This document shows positions 17,894-29,100 of a stretch of DNA of 41,847 bases, in pieces; the stretch's first letter is position 1; each line of letters starts with the position of its first letter. The position numbers were made by a program, and so were the translations under genes. Source of the stretch: Pseudomonas viridiflava (GTDB lineage Bacteria > Pseudomonadota > Gammaproteobacteria > Pseudomonadales > Pseudomonadaceae); contig NZ_LKEH01000038.1 of the NCBI RefSeq assembly GCF_001642795.1, positions 741-42,587 on the forward strand, given 5' to 3'. The notes under the pieces were generated by a model, which saw nothing but the letters and a program-made list of their open reading frames with translations, was not told the DNA's origin and did no database searches.

Positions 17894-18188
17894 ATAACGC
17901 TGAGCACAAGCATGGGCATGATCGGCGTGCTTCAGATCACGCTGATCGTTCCTACGCTCCGCATGGGAATGCCGCTCAGGACCGCTCCGCGTCCGCTCTC
18001 GAATGTGGCGCAGATGTGTGCCCAAGCTCCAGCGTTATCCACGTCATGCGCTCGGCTCACTGAATCCGCAATCTGTGCCATGTGTGACGCGGAGCGTCAC
18101 GGGCGGCATGCCCACGCGCAGCGATGGGCACGATCAGTGTCGAGGCGGACCTGTGTATAACGACGAGCGCGAAGCATGGGCACGATCG
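17894..18188. repeat. Composite repeat: direct repeats flanking two inverted two-hairpin elements
   Basis: Outer direct repeats are 17894-17924 and 18157-18188 (shared core AAGCATGGGCA-GATCG). Inside, the element at 17942-17994 (CTGATCGTTCC...CGCGTCC) and the one at 18084-18138 (GTGACGC...GATCAGT) face outward, the opposite arrangement to the pair at 9964-10079. Both inner copies carry the ATG(T)GGC(G/A)CAGA flank. Confidence 0.75.
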
Positions 18189-18202
18189 TTAATCCGACTT
18201 GA

Positions 18203-18430
18203 TCAGTGGCTCGCCGCCGTCTGCGCGTCCATCTTCTGGCGCAGGCTCAGGGGGCGCATGTCGGTCCAGACTTCTTCGATGTAGGCCAGGCACTCTTTCT
18301 TGAAGCCGCTCTTGCCCACGGTGCGCCAGCCGTTGGGAATGGCTTTGTAGTCGGGCCAGATCGAGTACTGTTCTTCGTGGTTGACCACCACTTGAAAGAC
18401 GATGTCTTCCCGGTCGAATACTGAAGTCAT
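18203..18430 (-). CDS. MbtH-like NRPS accessory protein
   Basis: Protein of 75 residues. It shows the family features: N-x-E-E-Q-Y-S-I-W-P (NHEEQYSIWP, 17-26), then P-x-GW, and the C-terminal block CLAYIEEVWTDMRPLSLR with the conserved Trp residues. MbtH-like proteins bind A domains and make them soluble and active; this one probably serves the pyoverdine NRPSs here. The start at MTSVFDREDI is the family's usual N-terminus and has GAG before it; a Met 14 codons upstream is less likely. A candidate IS box whose -35 overlaps the pvdH stop codon gives it its own promoter, although it could also be read through from pvdH. Confidence 0.95.
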   Translation of the reverse strand: MTSVFDREDIVFQVVVNHEEQYSIWPDYKAIPNGWRTVGKSGFKKECLAYIEEVWTDMRPLSLRQKMDAQTAASH

Positions 18431-18490
18431 TGTTGCTCTCCATGAGGGTTCAGCGCCGCCGTGCCAATTCATGGCGGCTATAGGGATTGA

Positions 18491-18514
18491 ACGTATCGCT
18501 ACGTCGAAAAATTA
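18491..18514 (-). promoter_or_regulatory. Candidate PvdS IS-box promoter for mbtH-like gene, overlapping pvdH stop
   Basis: On the minus strand TAATT (18514-18510) is followed after 16 bases by CGT (18493-18491). The TAA of the -35 element is the pvdH stop codon. The site lies about 61 bp before the mbtH-like start. Confidence 0.65.
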
Positions 18515-19924
18515 AAGCTGAGCGACTGCGGCGTTCAGCGCGCGGCCGAAGATGCCGGCGACTTCGTCGATCTGTTCGGCGGTGATGACCAGTGGCGGCA
18601 GGAAGCGCACGACGCTGCCGTGCCGACCACCCAGTTCCAGAATCAGCCCGCGCTTGAGGCATTCGCGCTGGATCAGCGGCGCCAGGCGTGCAAACACCGG
18701 CGGATGACCCTGAGCGTCACGCGTACCGGCCGGGTCGACCAGTTCAACGCCAAGCATCAAGCCACGTCCGCGAATATCGCCCAGTTGCGGGAAATCACGC
18801 TGCAGCTCGCGCAGGTGTGCAACCAGCCGCGCGCCCATCGCGGTCGCGTGCGCGCAAATGTTGTGTTCCTTGAGATAACGCATCACCGCAGAGCCGGTGG
18901 CCATGGCCATCTGGTTGCCACGGAAAGTCCCGGCATGCGCGCCCGGCAGCCAGGTGTCGAGCCACTGGCGATAGACAACGACCGCCAGCGGCAGGCTGCC
19001 ACCGATGGCCTTGGACATCACCACCACGTCCGGAATGATTCCGGCGTGCTCGAAGGCGAACATCCTGCCGGTGCGGGCAAAACCGCTCTGGATTTCGTCG
19101 ACGATCAACGCCACGCCTGCCTTCTCGGTGATACGACGCACGCCACGCAGCCAGTCGAGGTCAGCAGGAATCACGCCGCCCTCGCCCTGCACCACTTCGA
19201 CAATCACCGCTGCAGGCAGTTGTACACCGGCTTCCGGGTCGTTGAGCAGGTTTTCCAGGTAATGCAGGTTGGCTTTCACGCCCTGCGCGCCGCCCAGCCC
19301 GAACGGGCAGCGGTAGTCGTAGGGATACGGCAGAAACTGCACGCCGGCACTGAGTAGCGCACCCAGCGGCTGCTTCGGACCCAGGCTGCCCATCAGGCTC
19401 AGCGCGCCCTGGCTCATGCCGTGGTAACCGCCCTGAAAGGACAGTACGGTGCTGCGTCCAGTCGCCGTGCGCACCAGTTTCAGCGCGGCTTCCACCGCGT
19501 CAGTGCCGGTCGGCCCGCAGAATTGAATCTTCGCTTCACGAGCCAGTTCTTCGGGCAGCAGACCGAACAGGTCCTGCACGAACTGATCCTTGACCGGCGT
19601 GGTGAGGTCCAGCGTGTGCAACGGCAATTCGTCGCTGATGACTTGCTGAATCGCTTCGATCACCACCGGGTGATTGTGACCCAGCGCCAACGTGCCAGCG
19701 CCTGCCAGGCAATCGATGAAACGCCGTCCTTCGACGTCTTCGACATGAATGCCCTTGGCGCGCTTGAGTGCCAGCGGAATGCGCCGCGGGTAGCTGCGGG
19801 CGTTGGACTCCTGGCGACTCTGGCGCGCCAGCAAGGGCGACTCGTCGAACTGGTAGAGCGTCTCGACCGGCGCCGGGGCAACCCGTGCCGGTTGATCATC
19901 GATAAACCTGGTAGCGACTGACAT
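18512..19924 (-). CDS. pvdH: PvdH, L-2,4-diaminobutyrate:2-oxoglutarate aminotransferase
   Basis: Class III PLP-dependent aminotransferase of 470 residues, the usual length of PvdH. It turns aspartate semialdehyde into L-2,4-diaminobutyrate, the building block loaded by the last module of PvdL. Seen: GTDAVEAALKLVRTATGR (cofactor phosphate region), DEIQSGFARTGR with the Asp that contacts the pyridine nitrogen, and VVMSKAIGG with the Schiff-base Lys305. The start at MSVATRFIDD has GAGGG eight bases upstream; the frame is open 29 codons further but that stretch lies in the promoter region. A perfect IS box stands about 106 bp upstream, so it is probably transcribed separately from pvdL, whose end is 183 bp away. 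Confidence 0.96.
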   Translation of the reverse strand: MSVATRFIDDQPARVAPAPVETLYQFDESPLLARQSRQESNARSYPRRIPLALKRAKGIHVEDVEGRRFIDCLAGAGTLALGHNHPVVIEAIQQVISDELPLHTLDLTTPVKDQFVQDLFGLLPEELAREAKIQFCGPTGTDAVEAALKLVRTATGRSTVLSFQGGYHGMSQGALSLMGSLGPKQPLGALLSAGVQFLPYPYDYRCPFGLGGAQGVKANLHYLENLLNDPEAGVQLPAAVIVEVVQGEGGVIPADLDWLRGVRRITEKAGVALIVDEIQSGFARTGRMFAFEHAGIIPDVVVMSKAIGGSLPLAVVVYRQWLDTWLPGAHAGTFRGNQMAMATGSAVMRYLKEHNICAHATAMGARLVAHLRELQRDFPQLGDIRGRGLMLGVELVDPAGTRDAQGHPPVFARLAPLIQRECLKRGLILELGGRHGSVVRFLPPLVITAEQIDEVAGIFGRALNAAVAQL

Positions 19925-20029
19925 CTGTGCAACCCTCAATACGCTGTCTGATGAGCGAAACCGTTGTATGACCTGGGTCGACCGGGTACAGGCCCCGGCC
20001 GATTCAGGCATTTATTCCTTCACTTGAAA

Positions 20030-20053
20030 ACGCGCCAGCGACCTGCGGATTTA
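20030..20053 (-). promoter_or_regulatory. PvdS IS-box promoter for pvdH
   Basis: On the minus strand TAAAT (20053-20049, in GTGTAAATCCGC) is followed after exactly 16 bases by CGT (20032-20030), a full match to the TAAAT-N16-CGT form known for PvdS promoters. It lies in the pvdL-pvdH gap, about 106 bp before the pvdH start. Confidence 0.75.
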
Positions 20054-20106
20054 CACCCGGTAACGAGTTTTTCATCCGCAAGGCCGATGGCCCGACGACA
20101 GGCCGA

Positions 20107-23100
20107 TCAGAGCCCTTCCAGTTCCGCCATCAGGTCGGCCAGCCGGTCGAATTTCTGCTCGTCGACCTTCTGTCCGCCCAGGCTTTCCAGATGCTGTGCC
20201 AGCGCCTGAACCGTGTTGAACTCGAACATTGCCCTTAGTGGCACGTTGCGCTGCAACTGTTTCTGCGCACGGGTCACCACTTGGGTGGCGAGCAGTGAAT
20301 GGCCGCCCAGTTCGAAGAAGTTGTCGGTGATACCGACCCGCTCCACCTTGAGCACATCGGCCCAGATCGCGGTCAGTTGCTGCTCCATTTCGCTTTGTGG
20401 CGCGACGTAATCCTGCTGCGCCAGGCTGACGTCCGGCGCAGGCAGGGCCTTGCGGTCCAGCTTGCCGTTCGGGGTCAGCGGCATCTGCTCCAGCAGCACC
20501 ATATGCGAGGGCACCATGTAGTCCGGCAGGCTGGCCCTGAGCTGGTTCTTCAGGTCGTCACGCAAGGCGTCGGGGTCCTGCACCACACCGTTGGGCACCA
20601 GATAGGCGGCGAGCACCTTACCCAGCGGACCGTCGATATCCAGCACCACCGATTCGCGAATCGCAGCATGCTCCTGCAAGCGGGTTTCGATCTCGCCCAG
20701 TTCGATGCGGTAGCCACGGATCTTGACCTGATAGTCGACCCGACCGACGTATTCCAGGACGCCATCACGGCGACGGCGTGCCAGATCGCCGGTGCGATAC
20801 AGCCGCTCGCCCGGCGCACCGAACGGGTTGGGCACGAACACCGGCACGGTGCGCAGCGGATCGCCGACATAACCGCGTCCGACCCCTGTACCCGCCACGC
20901 AGAGCTCACCGACGGCGCCCAGCGGCACAAGCTCCAGCGCTTCATCGAGCACATACAAACGGTTGTTGTCGGTCGGCAGGCCGATGGGCAGGTAGGTGCT
21001 ACGGGTGGACGCCGCATCGACCCGGAAGAACGCCACATCGTCCGAACATTCAGCCGGACCGTAGGCATTCACCAGCCCGATATCGGGATAGCGTTGCAGC
21101 CACTGGCTGGCCAGTTCCGGCGGCATCGCCTCGCCCGTCGGCAACATCCAGCGCAGTCCGTCGAGCGTCGCCTGCTCTTCGGCCAACAGCCCGGTGATCA
21201 GTGACGGCACGCTTTCCAGCACGCTGATGCCCTGCACCTGAACATGTTTGAGCAGCGCCTGAGGATCGCGAGCGATGTCGTTGGGGACGATATCGACCCG
21301 GGCGCCAAACAGTGGCGCAGCGAGGAACTGCCAGACCGAGATGTCGAAGCTCTGCGAAGCGGTCTGGGCAATCACATCGGCAGCGCTGAGGTTCAGGTAA
21401 GGCACCTTGCTCAGCTGATTGTTGAGCATGCCGCGCTGCTCGACCATCACGCCTTTCGGTTGCCCGGTCGAACCCGAGGTGAAGATCACATAGGCCAGGT
21501 TGTCCGGTGCGCTGTAGCGTCCCGGATTGTGCTGTGCGGTTTCCTGCTGCTGCACGGTTTCCCAGACCAGCAGGTGCGGACGATTGGCTTCGGGCAGCGC
21601 CTCCAGCAAGGCCCTGCCCTGTCCCACACAGTGCTCGGTACACACCAGAACCGGCGTACGGCTCTGAACGATGATCCCGGTCAGTCGTGGATTCGGCAAC
21701 GCCGGGTCCAGCGGCAGGTAACCGGCGCCGGCCTTGAAGCTGCCGATAATCATGCCCAACAGCTCAGGCCCGCGCTCGGCCAGCAGCGCAATCGGCTGAT
21801 CGAACCCGACACCGGCCCCGATCAAGGCATGGCCCAGTCGGTTGGCAGAGTGGTTCAGCTCGACATAGCTGGCGCGATGTTCCAGACAGCTGACGGCGAT
21901 GCGCTCGGGATGCGCGGCAACCTGCGCCTCGAACAACTCGACGTAGCTGCGCTCCAGCGGGTAGGCGCGCTCGCTCTGATTACAGCCTTCCAGCAGGAAT
22001 TCACGTTCCGGGTCGCCGAGCAGCGCCAACTCGGCCATGTCGCCGTGGAAGCCTTCGACCAACGCCAGCAGCAAGCGCTTGAACTCGCCAAGCATGCCCT
22101 GCACAGTCGGCTCATCGAAATAGCGCTGGTCGTAGGACAGGTGCAGACCCAGGTCATCGCCGGGGTAGCAGACCGCCGTCAGCGGGTAGTTGGTGTGGGT
22201 GCGACCTGAATCGGAGGTGGCGTTCAGGCTTTGGGCGCGGTCCAGCACCGAGACTTCCACCGGCGCGTTCTCGAAGACAAACAGGCTGTCGAATAGCGGT
22301 TGGCCCTTGGGCAGCTCGCTGTTTTCCTGAATGGTCACCAGCGGCAGGTATTCGTACTCGCGCAGTTGCATGTTGCTGTCCAGCAACTGACTCAGCCACT
22401 GGCGCACGCTGCAACGCTGCTCGTCCCCCGGCATGCCGATGCGCAGCGCAATGGTGTTGATGAACAGCCCGACGGTGCGCTGCATCTGCGGCAATTCCAC
22501 CGGACGGCCCGCCACGGTGACACCGAACACGACGTCGCGATCGCCGCTCATACGCCGCAGGGTCAAGGCCCACGCGGCCTGGGCGAAGGTGTTGACGGTC
22601 AGTTGGTGCTGCTGCGCCAGTTCACGCAGCCGTGCGCCGTCCGCGACATCGAGACGGGTGTAGCAGTCGCCGACCACCATACCGCCGCTCTCGCCCGCGT
22701 GTTCCCGCAGGAACGGACGGTCGCTCGGAATCGGCGTCGGCCGTTCGAAGCCCGCCAGATTCTGACGCCACCAGTCGCGAGCCTGCGTCAGCCCCCGGCG
22801 TTGCAGCCAGCCGATGTAGTCGCGATAACGTGGCGCGGGCGCCAATTGCGCGTCACGGCCCTCGCCCAGCGCAGTGTAAATGTCGAAAAAATCGTTCATC
22901 AGCAGCGAGCGGCACCAGGCATCGATGAGGATGTGGTGGTTGCTCATCATGAACCAGTAGCGCGCCTCGTCCACACGGATCAGGCGCAGGTGGAACGGCG
23001 GTTGACGCAGCAGATCGAACCCGGCCTCACGTTCGGACTTGAGCAGGGCCTGCAGTCGCGGTTCCTGCTGGTCGCTGGCCACGTCGCGCCAGTCCAGGTA

Positions 23101-26100
23101 ATCGATGGGCGTATCGCCCGGTTTGTGAATGACCTGCAACATGGTTTCGCCGATGTCCCAGCAGAACGAGGCCCGCAGCGCTTCATGCCGAGCGATCACC
23201 GCCTGCCAGGCTTGCGCGAAACGTTGCGGGTCCAGCGCGCTGTTGATGCGGTAGCGGTCCTGCATGTAGTACAGGCCGGTGCCCGGCTCCAGCAGCGTGT
23301 GCAGCAGCATGCCTTCCTGCATCGGTGTCAGCGGGTAGACGTCTTCGATCCGGGCGGCCGGAACCGGTAACGCGTCCAGCTGCGCCTGATCCAGTTCAGC
23401 CAGCGGGAAGTCCGACGGCGTCAGACCGCCGCTGCCTTCGGTCAGGCAATGGCTGATCAGCGCCTGCAGCTGCTTCAGATAATCCTGCGCCAGGGCTTCA
23501 ATGACTTCAGGCAGATAACGCTCGGCGCTGAACGTCCAGCGCAGCACCAGTTCGCCGCCGTACACCTGACTGTCGATGCTCAGCTCGTTGGGCAGCGGCG
23601 CATGGGGGTCATGGGCCGCGCCAGCGGAATCTTCCAACGGCCGGAACAGCGCGTCGTCAGCGAAGCTCTGGTCGAACTGGCCCAGGTAGTTGAAGGTGAT
23701 CGGGGCGACCGGCAACGCCTGCATGGCGCTGCGACTGCCCTCATCGGCCAGATAGCGCAGCACCCCGTAACCCAACCCCTTGTGCGGCACCTGACGCAGC
23801 TGTTCCTTGATGGCCTTGATGGACTCACCCGGTTCGGCATGGTCGAGCGCAGGGGTCAGGCGCAACGGATAGGCACTGGTGAACCAGCCGACGGTGCGGG
23901 TCAGGTCAATGTCATCGAACAGGGTTTCGCGGCCGTGCCCTTCGAGCTGGATCAGGGTCGAGACTTGCCCGCTCCATCGGCATACCACTAGCGCCAATGC
24001 GGTCAGCAGCAAGTCGTTGACCTGGGTCCGGTAGGCGCTCGGCGCCTGTTGCAGCAGATGCCGGGTGCTACTGGAGTCCAATCGCACGCTGAGGGTTCGG
24101 GCGTGACGATTCTGCTGACCGCCCTGCGGGGCATGGCACGGCAGCGCTGCGGTCGGACCGCTGAGCTGGCGTTGCCACCATTGAAGCTCTTCACGCAACG
24201 ACTCGCTGCCGGCATAGGCCTGCAGGCGACTCGCCCAGTCCCGGAAGGCACTGGTCTTGGCCGGCAAACGAACCGGCTGGTTTTCGCTGAGCTGCCGATA
24301 AGACGTCTGCACATCGTCGAGCAGCACGCGCCAGGACACACCATCGACGACCAGGTGATGAATGACCACTAGCAGCCGTTGCTGCCCCTGCGGCCCATCG
24401 ACCAGTACGGCACGCAACAGCGGACCGCTCTGCAGATCAAGGCTGCGCTGGGCCTGTTCGAACAGCGCGGCGCATTCGTCCATCTGCACCACCTGCGCGT
24501 GGATCAGCAGCGCGTCATGCGTGACCACTGCGCGATGCTCGGCGCGCCAATGACCGCGCTGCTCCTCGAATCCGAGCCTCAGGGCATCGTGCTGTTCGAG
24601 CACAGCGTGCAACGCGAGTTCCAGCGTCTGCGCGTTCAACCGGGCGACAGGCTCTAGCACCAGCGCCTGATTCCAGTGCTGACGCTCTGGAATCGGCGTG
24701 TCGAAAAACCAGTGCTGAATCGGCGTGAAGCCCGATTCGCCGCTCACCCGACCCTGTTCGGCCTGGATCAACTGCTGAGTCGTTGCTACGGCAGCAAGGG
24801 TATATACGGTCTGATGCTGAAACAGATCACGTGGTGTGAAATGAATGCCCGCCTGACGCGCCCGACTGACCACCTGAATCGACAGAATCGAATCGCCGCC
24901 CAGCTCGAAGAAGTTGTCGTCGAGCCCGACCTGCGCCACGTTCAGCACTGCGCACCAGATCGCCGCCAGTTGCTGCTCGAGGTCGCTGACCGGCGCCACG
25001 TAGTGCTGACGATTGAGCTCGGGGTCCGGCGCGGGCAAGGCCCGTCGGTCGAGTTTGCCGTTGGCCGTCAGCGGCATGCTGTCCAGCAGAATCAGGTGCG
25101 CAGGCACCATGTAATCCGGCAGTTGCGCCTTGAGGTGCGCTTTGAGCGAGTCACGCAGATGCGCCTGTTGCCCGGCATCCTGCGCGGCCACGTCAGTGAC
25201 CAGATAACCCGCCAATTGCTTGCCTGACGGCGTATCCAGCGACAGCACCACGGCCTCGCGCACGCGCCCGTGTTCCAGCAGGCGGGTCTCGATTTCGCCC
25301 AGCTCGATGCGGAAGCCGCGAATTTTGACCTGATGGTCGATTCGGCCCAGGTATTCCACAAGCCCGTCGGCACGCTGGCGCACCAGATCGCCGGTGCGAT
25401 ACAGACGCCCGCCCTGCCCGCTGAACGGATCGGCCACGAAGCGCTCGGCGGTCATGCCCGGACGCTGGTGATACCCCTGCGCCAGACCCGGTCCGCCAAT
25501 GTACAACTCGCCACTTGCGCCCTGCGGCACCAGAGCCAGATCGGCATCAAGGATGTAGGCGACGCGCGCGCCCACCACCTGACCAATCGGCACGCTGGCC
25601 TCGCCTTCCGGCAATTGCTGCGGCGCCAGACTCGCCAGCGGCATGACCACGGTTTCCGTCGGGCCGTAGGCATTGAAGAACAGCTCCGGCTGGAACACCG
25701 CACGAATGCGATGCAGGTGCTCGCCAGTCAGCGCTTCGCCGCCGGTGATACACATGCGCACCGGCAGGGTTTGACCCTGTGTCGCCAGCCATTGCGCCAG
25801 CTGGCTGCCGTAGCTCGGGGTGAAACCGAGAATATTGACCTGTTGCTCACGGATCAGGCCGCAGATTTCTTCGGCGTCCCACTGCCCCTGCGCCCGCAGC
25901 ACCACACGTGCACCGGCAAGCAGCGGCACCAGCAGACGTTCGGTGGCCGCATCGAAATTGATCGAATAGAAATGCAGCTCGCAGTCGTCAGGCTGCATGT
26001 CGAAGCGTCGGATCACCGCCTGGCAGTGCATGGCGATTTCGCCATGGGACACCACCACGCCTTTTGGCTTGCCGGTCGAGCCCGATGTGTAGATCAGGTA

Positions 26101-29100
26101 CGCCTGATGCTGCGGCAGGCTGAGGAACGGCAGTTCGTCGTGCGAGTAGCCATCCAGCAATGGCAGGTCATCCTCCAGACACCAGCGCGCCACGTCATCA
26201 GGCAGCTCGCCGAGGGCGGCAAACAGTGCGCGATCACTCAACAGCAGGCCGACGCCGCTGTCTTCGATCATGTACTGCAAGCGCTCCAACGGGTATTCCG
26301 GATCCAGCGGTACATAGGCGCCACCAGCCTTGAGGATCGCCAGCAGGCCGATCACCATGTGCTGCGAACGCTCCAGCGCCAGACCGACACGCACCTGCGG
26401 CCCGACACCCCGCTCGCGCAGCACCCGCGCCAGTTGGTTGGCCCGGCTGTCCAGTTCGGCGTAGCTCAGGGTTTCGCCCGCAAAGGTCAGCGCTGGCGCG
26501 TTCGAACGCAGGCGCGCCTGCTCGGCAAAAAGCTCATGAATGCACTGATCCAGGCGCTGCTCGCCCGCTTCGACGCCCAGACTGTCGAGCAGTTGCTGAC
26601 GCTCGGCGTCCTGCAACAGCGGCAGTTCGCTGAGGCGTTGCTGCGGATCGGCCAGCAAGGCTTGCAGCAGGTTGAGCCAGTGCTCGGCCATTTTGGCGAT
26701 GCGCGGCTCGTCGAACAGGTCGGTGCTGTAAGTCAGGCAGCAACCCAGACGATGATCCAGTTCGGTGACTTCCAGATTGAGGTCGAACTTGGTCGCCCGC
26801 GCATCGTTGACCAGATACTCGACCGTCATCCCGGCCAGCTCACGGCTCTGCTGGAATTCCCAGCGCTGCACGTTGCACATCACCTGGAACAGCGGGTTGT
26901 AAGCTGCACTGCGCGGCGGTTGCAGGGCTTCGACCAGATGGTCGAACGGCAGGTCCTGATGCGACTGGCCTTCGATGACCGTATGCCGGACCTGCTCGAA
27001 CAACTGGGCCACGCTCATCTGCCCGTCGAGCTGCACACGCAGCACCTGGGTGTTGAGGAACGCGCCGATCAGGCCTTCGCTTTCCGGGCGAATCCGATTG
27101 GCCACCGGCGCGCCGATGCGCAGGTCGGTCTGGCCGCTGTAACGGTAGAGCAGCACCGCCAGCGTGGCGGTCATGGTCATGAACAGGGTCAGGCCGTTCT
27201 GTGCGTTGAACGCGCGAACCCTGGCGGCCAGATCGGCTTGCAGATCAAAACGGTACAACTCGCCCTGATGGCTCTGTACCGGCGGACGCGGACGGTCGCC
27301 GGGCAGTTCCAACAGTGGATGCTCGTTGCCCAGTTGCGCGGTCCAGTAATCCAGTTGGCGCTGACGCTCGCCCGCTTCCATCCACCGGCGTTGCCAGACG
27401 CTGTAATCCAGATACTGAACCGCCAACGGATCCAGTGGCGACGGCTTGCCTTCAAGAAAGGCTTCGTACAACAGCCCCAGTTCGCGAGCGAAAATGTCCA
27501 TCGCCCAGCCTTCGGTGACGATGTGGTGCAGGGTCAGGACGAAGTAATGTTCCAGCTCGCCTGCCCGGACCAGACAGGCGCGCAGCAGCGGTCCGGTTTC
27601 CAGATCAAACGGCTGATGCGCTTCGCTGTCGGCCAATGCCTGAAGCCGCTGCTGACGAACCTCGGCAGGCAGCGCGGAAATGTCCTCCCAGCGCATCTGC
27701 AGACCGGTGTGCTCCGAGACGTTCTGATACGCCACGCCATCGACGCTGGGAAAGGTGGTGCGCAGGGTTTCGTGGCGCAGGATCAGCGCTTGCAGCGCCG
27801 CGTCGAAACGCTGGATGTTCAGCACGCCGTTCAGGCGCGCCATGCCGCCCACGTTGTAGGCCGGGCTGTCCGGCTCCATCTGCCAGAGGAACCACATGCG
27901 TTGTTGCGAGTACGACAACGGCACCGGCTGGCTGCGGTCGACGCGGGCAATCGGTTGCAGGCTGCTGCGTACGCCGGACGCCTGAATGCTCGCAATCTGC
28001 TCGGCGAACGCACCCAGTTCGCTGGCCTCGAACAGTGTGCGCAGCGGCAGGTCGATGTCGCAGGCCTGACGCACGCGGGAGATAATCTGGGTGGCCAGCA
28101 AGGAATGGCCGCCCAGCGTGAAGAAGTCATCACGCAAGCCGACACGCGGCACACCCAGCACTTCGCGCCAGATGGCGGCGATCTGCTTTTGCAGCGCCGA
28201 CTGCGGCTCGACGTGCTCGCGGGTCTGCCATTGCGGTTCGGGCAAGGCGCGACGGTCGAGCTTGCCGGTAGGGCTCAAGGGCATGCTGTCCAGACGCACG
28301 AATTGCGTCGGGACCATGTAATCCGGCAATTCCAGCGCCAGTGCGGACTTGATGCGCTCTGCCTGTTCAGCTTCGCTTTGGTCCTCAAACGCTGCGGTGT
28401 AATAGCCGATCAGTTGCGGACCGGCGACCGTTTTACGCACCAGCACCGCCGCATGGCCAATACCCGGCTGAGCCAACAAACGCGCTTCGATTTCCTGCGG
28501 TTCGACCCGGAAGCCACGCAGCTTGACCTGCTGATCGAGACGCCCCAGGTATTCCAGCGCGCCATCACTGCCCCAGCGCACCCGATCGCCGGTGCGATAC
28601 AGCCGCTCACCCGCCTCGCCCAGCGGATCGGCCACGAAACGTTCGGCTGTCAGCGCAGGACGATCCAGGTAGCCTCGTGCCAGACCGATGCCGCCAATGC
28701 ACAGCTCACCCGCGACGCCTTGCGGCGCCGGATTCAGCTCGGCGTCCAATACGCGACACAGCACGTTGCCCAGCGGGCGGCCAATCGGCGAGCGCTCGCC
28801 GTCCGCCAATTGGCAGTGCCAGTGGCTGACGTTGATCGCGGTTTCGGTCGGGCCATAGCGGTTGTGCAGTTGCACGTTCGGCAGTTGCTCCAGCACCCGG
28901 TTGCGCAGCTCACTCGGCAACGCTTCACCGCCCGAGAACAGACGACGCAGGCTGTTGCACTGCCGGGTGAGCGGTTCGTCGATGAACACCTGCAACAGCG
29001 GCGGCACGAAGTGCAGCGTGGTGACGCCGTAATCCCTGACCAGTTGCGCGATGCGATGCGGATCGCGGTGCTCGCCGGGACCGGCCAGCAGCAATCGGGA

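Larger units (their letters stand above)
17609..18202. other. Convergent, repeat-filled intergenic region (594 bp)
   Basis: No believable gene. The gap between fpvF (plus) and the mbtH-like gene (minus) is made almost entirely of inverted repeats: the hairpin at 17646-17676, GGGACGC-AGA-GCGTCCC at about 17744-17760, a REPIN-like pair at 17781-17866, and two copies of the two-hairpin element at 17942-17994 and 18084-18138. Two direct copies of an ATAACG...AAGCATGGGCA(T/C)GATCG segment (17894-17924 and 18157-18188) lie outside them. Confidence 0.8.

Noticed and set aside
17609..18202. CRISPR array or tRNA in the repeat-rich gap
   Set aside because: The repeats are inverted pairs of unequal spacing, not regular direct repeats with unique spacers, and no cloverleaf is seen.
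20008..20032. A second TAAAT upstream of pvdH (minus strand, near 20015)
   Set aside because: No CGT lies 15-17 bases downstream of it; the site at 20030-20053 fits fully.
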